Below, in pieces: positions 61,205 to 64,000 of a stretch of DNA of 64,000 nucleotides. Numbering within the stretch: the first letter of the stretch is position 1; every line of letters begins with the position of its first letter. Below the pieces are notes generated by a model, which was not told the DNA's origin, searched no databases, and saw nothing but the letters and a program-made list of their open reading frames with translations. Source of the stretch: SXOA01 sp046593355 (GTDB lineage Bacteria; Planctomycetota; Planctomycetia; Pirellulales; Pirellulaceae); contig JBKJNY010000109.1 of the NCBI GenBank assembly GCA_046593355.1, positions 70,987-134,986 of the forward strand, read 5' to 3'. A program made the translations under genes and the position numbers.

Positions 61205-61591
61205 ATGCCTACTAAAGACGAGATTTTCAAGAAGGTTCAAACGGCGCTGGTGGATGCACTGGGGGTTGATGAGGAGGAGGTAACTCCGCAGGCCACGCTA
61301 GTGGGGACTCTGGGGGCGGAGTCGATCGACTTTTTGGACATCGTCTTCAAGCTCGAAAAGGCGTTTGGCGTGGAAATCCCCCGCAAGGACCTCTCCCCCG
61401 AGGACATTCTGACCAACGCATCGTACGTGCAGGACGGCAAAGTGACGGTTGCGGGGATTGCCGAGCTCAAGAAGCGGATGCCGTTCGCGGACTTTACGAG
61501 CTTCGAGGCCAGTCCGCAAATCCGCGACTTCAGCAACCTGATCACCGTCGGCGCGCTTTGCAAGTACGTCGAGTCCAAGGTGGGAGCCTGA
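61205..61591 (+). CDS. Acyl carrier protein, extended
   Basis: 128 residues; ordinary ACPs have about 78. Phosphopantetheine serine S40 in GAESIDFLDIVFKLEKAFG. The first 75 residues match ACP. About 75-128 (KVTVAGIAELKKRMPFADF ... NLITVGALCKYVESK) contain an insertion before the last helix, ending in the family-like VGALCKYVE. Lies between the two FabZ-like genes. GGAG lies upstream. Confidence 0.9.
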   Translation: MPTKDEIFKKVQTALVDALGVDEEEVTPQATLVGTLGAESIDFLDIVFKLEKAFGVEIPRKDLSPEDILTNASYVQDGKVTVAGIAELKKRMPFADFTSFEASPQIRDFSNLITVGALCKYVESKVGA

Positions 61592-61595
61592 GCTA

Positions 61596-61671
61596 ATTCC
61601 GAATGACGAATTCCGAATGACGAATGAGTAATCGTCATTCATTCGTCATTCGTCATTCGATTTTCGTCATT
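61596..61671. repeat. Heptanucleotide array, direct then inverted
   Basis: ATTCCGA, ATGACGA, ATTCCGA, ATGACGA, ATGAGTA, then the complement orientation TCGTCAT, TCATTCG, TCATTCG, TCATTCG. It fills the gap between the ACP and second FabZ-like genes and can fold into a hairpin. Confidence 0.88.
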
Positions 61672-61675
61672 TCCA

Positions 61676-62236
61676 ATGCGCTGGTTCTGGATCGACAAAT
61701 TCCTGGAGTTTGAACGCGGCAAGCGGGCGGTCGCGGTGAAGAATGTCAGTATTGTCGAAGAGGAAATCGATCAGTATCAGCCGGGCTTTCCCGTGTTTCC
61801 CAATTCCCTGGTGATCGAGGGAATGGCGCAGACGGCCGGGCTGCTCATCGGCGAGGTGAGCGGTTTTGAGGCCCGCGTGGTGCTGGCGAAGATCGGGAAA
61901 GCCGTGTTTCACCGTTATGCCTTTCCCGGCGACCAGCTCCGCTATACGGCCGTGGTGCAGGACATGCAAAGCGATGGCGCAATTGCCACGCTGACCAGCC
62001 ATATCGGCCTGGAGCTGCAAGCCGAAGTGGAGATGATGTTCGCCTTTCTCGATGATCGGTTCCCCAGCGGTCCGCTGTTTGAACCTGTTGAGTTCCTGGC
62101 AATGATCCGGGCCTTCGGCATGTACGACGTTGCCCAGGCCGGCGGCCAGCCAATTCCACTCCCGCCTTTCTACGCCGAAGCGGAACGGGCGGCGCAGGCG
62201 GCCTATCCGACCGGGCCGGCGACAGCGGCCAAGTAA
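61676..62236 (+). CDS. FabZ-like hotdog protein lacking the catalytic His
   Basis: 186 residues. Hotdog fold aligned to the FabZ at 60669 without gaps through residue 48: H34 is Y34 here, F35 is Q35, and E48 is kept (YQPGFPVFPNSLVIEG). MPG is FPN. The FabZ active histidine is therefore absent. It may be a non-catalytic partner of the first FabZ, a thioesterase-like enzyme or a binding protein. The extra C-terminal 40 residues are Pro/Ala-rich. Third gene of the cassette. Confidence 0.85.
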   Translation: MRWFWIDKFLEFERGKRAVAVKNVSIVEEEIDQYQPGFPVFPNSLVIEGMAQTAGLLIGEVSGFEARVVLAKIGKAVFHRYAFPGDQLRYTAVVQDMQSDGAIATLTSHIGLELQAEVEMMFAFLDDRFPSGPLFEPVEFLAMIRAFGMYDVAQAGGQPIPLPPFYAEAERAAQAAYPTGPATAAK

Positions 62237-62279
62237 TTGCCGGCAATTCTCAGGAACTCGATAACGGGCGATTCAATAG

Positions 62280-62308
62280 AAAAAAGCCGCGGCACTTGGC
62301 TGCGGCTT
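62280..62308 (-). terminator. Rho-independent terminator of the Gly-rich protein gene
   Basis: Stem AAGCCGC/GCGGCTT (62284-62290 with 62302-62308) with an 11-base loop. Read on the minus strand it is followed by TTTTTT (complement of 62280-62285, partly stem). It lies 33 bases after the stop at 62341. Confidence 0.7.
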
Positions 62309-62340
62309 GATGGTTCACGCGGGTGTAATCCTTACGGCAA

Positions 62341-64000
62341 TTAGAATATTCCGCCGCCGCCGCCGCCGCCCTGGCCGCCGCCGCCGCCGCCGAAGCCGCC
62401 GCCCTGGCCCTCCGTGGTGCCGGAACCATCCACGAAGTTGAAGGTGGAGACTTCGGTCACCGCCGAGAAGAACGGGCTCGGCGAGACGCGGACATAACGC
62501 CGGTCGGCTGAAATCACGGCGTTGGAGCCCATGGAGGCACCTTCCGGCAGGAGAATGATCACCGGACGATAGCCGACCGCTCCGCGGCCGAAGAAGCCGA
62601 GGCCGTTGTCTGCCAGAAGTCGCTGGGCAGCGCCGAACCTTTGGGCCGCCCCGGAGTTGCTGAACTGCCCCATTTGCTGGGCCAGGATGGCGCGGTTGAA
62701 GGCGTTCTGGACCTTGGCGACCTGAGCCACCTGGGCATCCGGCAGGGCTTCTTTGCGCCGGCCAAAGTCGAGGGCGAAGTTCACCTCGGCGTCTTTATCC
62801 CCGAGCTTGATTTGCTGCTGCTGCTCGATTTGCTTGTCGGTCCCGTAATGCAGGTAGACCGTTACCGTCACATTGCCGGTGGTGGGCCGGCCCCAAGCGG
62901 TGCGCAGCAGCGCCCGGTACTTCCCCTGGAAGCCTTCGCCACAAGCATACATTTCGCTATATCCATCCGCCGAGGTTCCTTGATCGGCCGCGGAGGCATC
63001 GCCAAAAAAGGTGCCGCCGGCGATGGACCGCGGATTGCCCATCGAGCAGACGGTCCCGGAAGGCTCAATAACCATCAGGTCGATGTCCGCATCGCCTGTC
63101 CAATTGATACGAACCACCACGTCCCGGACCATCGCATTTTGCACGGCCCGGTTAAAGTCCTCCGCTTCAGCCTTGCGCTTCGCTTTGATGAGCGATTCGT
63201 AGGTGGCTTTACCAATGCGGAAGGCGTCCTCGCCAATCTTCCGATCTTCCTTGGACCAGGACTGGCGGAGGATGCCCACGCAGGCCCATTTGATGCCGGC
63301 AATATCATTCAGCGACTTCGCCAGAGCGAGCCCCTGCAAGTACGGCTCAATCCGCGCCGGGCTGATCTTGGCGACTTGCTGATAGAGCTTGAGAGCCCGC
63401 GCCTTCAACCCGCAACGGGCCATGTATTCGGCGACATACAGAACCTGTTCTTCATTTCCGGCCAGATCGATGGCGGACATCAATGCCCGCTCCAACTCAT
63501 CCGGAGAAGCGGCAGGATCGGCCTGAATCGCCAGCCCCAGGGCTTCGTACATCCAGGGTTCCACCAAACCGTTCTTGAGGGAAGACTGAATCAGGGTGCG
63601 GACTTCGCCAAACTTCTTTTCCGCCACGAACTCGCGAGTGGTCTGACGCACGTCGGCCAGAATCTGACGCAGTTGCGTTTCGTCCTTGGCGTTGGAAATT
63701 TCTTCCTTTTTCGTCTCGAAGAATTTGTCCCACGAGCCCTTCGCGGTCAGCCGCTTGCCGGTGACCGTGGGGAGTTTGACGCGAGGAGCGGGGGCAGGAG
63801 CAGCTTCCAGCTTGGTCGGCCCTTTCTTGGTGCCTAGCGACAGGTCGTCTTCGACGGCAAACATTCCACCGCCGCCACCACCCCCCATCCCACCGCCGCC
63901 ACCACCCATCCCACCACCACCACCACCCATGCCGCCGAATCCCCCTCCCTGTCCGCCGCCCTGGCCGCCCTGGGTAAGGCCAAACGGAGTAGGATCCACC
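62341..64000 (-). CDS. Gly-rich protein with TPR-like and DUF2135-like regions, N-terminus beyond the window
   Basis: At least 553 residues; the frame is open to the window edge, so the true start is outside (a GTG at 63999 is unlikely to be it). A Gly-rich stretch near the visible start (GGMGGGGGGMGGGGGG) is followed by a coiled/TPR-like helical region (about 70-280), then a DUF2135-like beta domain (VRINWTGDADIDLMVIEPSGTVCS), a helix-rich part, and a second Gly-rich tail ending GGGGGGGIF. Probably secreted or surface-associated, but the signal is not in view. The function is unknown. Confidence 0.85.
   Translation of the reverse strand, partial: VDPTPFGLTQGGQGGGQGGGFGGMGGGGGGMGGGGGGMGGGGGGGMFAVEDDLSLGTKKGPTKLEAAPAPAPRVKLPTVTGKRLTAKGSWDKFFETKKEEISNAKDETQLRQILADVRQTTREFVAEKKFGEVRTLIQSSLKNGLVEPWMYEALGLAIQADPAASPDELERALMSAIDLAGNEEQVLYVAEYMARCGLKARALKLYQQVAKISPARIEPYLQGLALAKSLNDIAGIKWACVGILRQSWSKEDRKIGEDAFRIGKATYESLIKAKRKAEAEDFNRAVQNAMVRDVVVRINWTGDADIDLMVIEPSGTVCSMGNPRSIAGGTFFGDASAADQGTSADGYSEMYACGEGFQGKYRALLRTAWGRPTTGNVTVTVYLHYGTDKQIEQQQQIKLGDKDAEVNFALDFGRRKEALPDAQVAQVAKVQNAFNRAILAQQMGQFSNSGAAQRFGAAQRLLADNGLGFFGRGAVGYRPVIILLPEGASMGSNAVISADRRYVRVSPSPFFSAVTEVSTFNFVDGSGTTEGQGGGFGGGGGGQGGGGGGGIF

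Noticed and set aside
61596..61671. Possible CRISPR array between ACP and FabZ-like genes
   Set aside because: Contiguous heptamers without unique spacers.
60669..62236. Ladderane or polyunsaturated fatty acid gene cluster
   Set aside because: Only two hotdog proteins and an ACP are present; no ketosynthase, desaturase or radical SAM gene is adjacent.

Overview
The window looks like a piece of a Planctomycetota chromosome, probably from the order Pirellulales (the order is a weak inference). The evidence is the gene set. There are two DUF1549/DUF1553 proteins with N-terminal cytochrome-like CxnCH motifs, a DUF1501 Tat-exported protein, a large PVC-type heme protein with HEAT repeats, a FabZ/ACP/FabZ-like cassette, a UPF0261 protein and many small planctomycete-type hypotheticals. 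There is no rRNA, CRISPR array, prophage or complete insertion sequence. Two tRNA genes are present: Leu(CAG) and Ser(GGA).

Layout. 1-4369: a partial membrane-anchored hypothetical, an SDR oxidoreductase overlapping a secreted HEAT/LRR/PDZ protein, and a hypothetical. 4965-10125: an ABC exporter, a membrane hypothetical and a DUF1549/DUF1553 protein. 10168-15072: a short GT2, hisI, a RidA-like protein, a small membrane protein, and an SSS symporter overlapping a CPBP protease. 15313-23606: tRNA-Leu with its terminator, a LysR regulator, gltB, a PIN toxin/antitoxin pair (toxin broken by an amber codon) and gltD. 23603-27761: spoVG with a built-in zinc ribbon, ispE, a membrane pair and a second CPBP protease. 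27794-33022: a large RND/MMPL transporter, two small proteins and an Lgt-like protein. 33092-37761: a DUF4258 pair, a membrane protein translationally coupled to a Tes-type radical SAM enzyme, tRNA-Ser and an FAD dehydrogenase. 37872-44353: a deoxyhypusine-synthase-like enzyme, a GIDE/ankyrin membrane protein, and a catabolic run (Tat-exported TIM-barrel isomerase, HpcH aldolase, UPF0261). 44465-53498: PVC heme protein, moaB, a DUF1549/DUF1553 gene and its DUF1501 partner with a Uma2 nuclease gene between them. 53638-58559: a trypsin-like protease and a free-standing copy of its N-terminal domain, an ArsM-like methyltransferase, an ABM monooxygenase, xdhC-mocA and a sulfatase gene with its core deleted. 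58626-64000: PTS Enzyme I, the FabZ/ACP/FabZ-like cassette and a Gly-rich DUF2135-like protein cut by the window edge.

The most unusual layer is non-coding. A family of palindromic elements recurs in the gaps and at gene ends. The fullest copies carry one hairpin with TCC at its tip followed by one with GGA at its tip, inside TAG/CTA flanks. The stems differ from copy to copy but stay paired. One copy supplies the stop codons of two convergent genes. Related palindromic or inverted repeats form nine in-frame codons of the SDR and the C-terminal tail of HisI. Three unrelated seven-base tandem arrays are also present, one of them translated inside the radical SAM enzyme.

Working together: LysR-GltB-GltD is a nitrogen assimilation unit. 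IspE next to SpoVG recalls the ispE-purR-yabJ-spoVG order of Bacillus subtilis. XdhC, MocA and MoaB serve molybdenum cofactor enzymes that are not in the window. The protease and its companion domain at 53638-55065 form a candidate undescribed protease/partner module.
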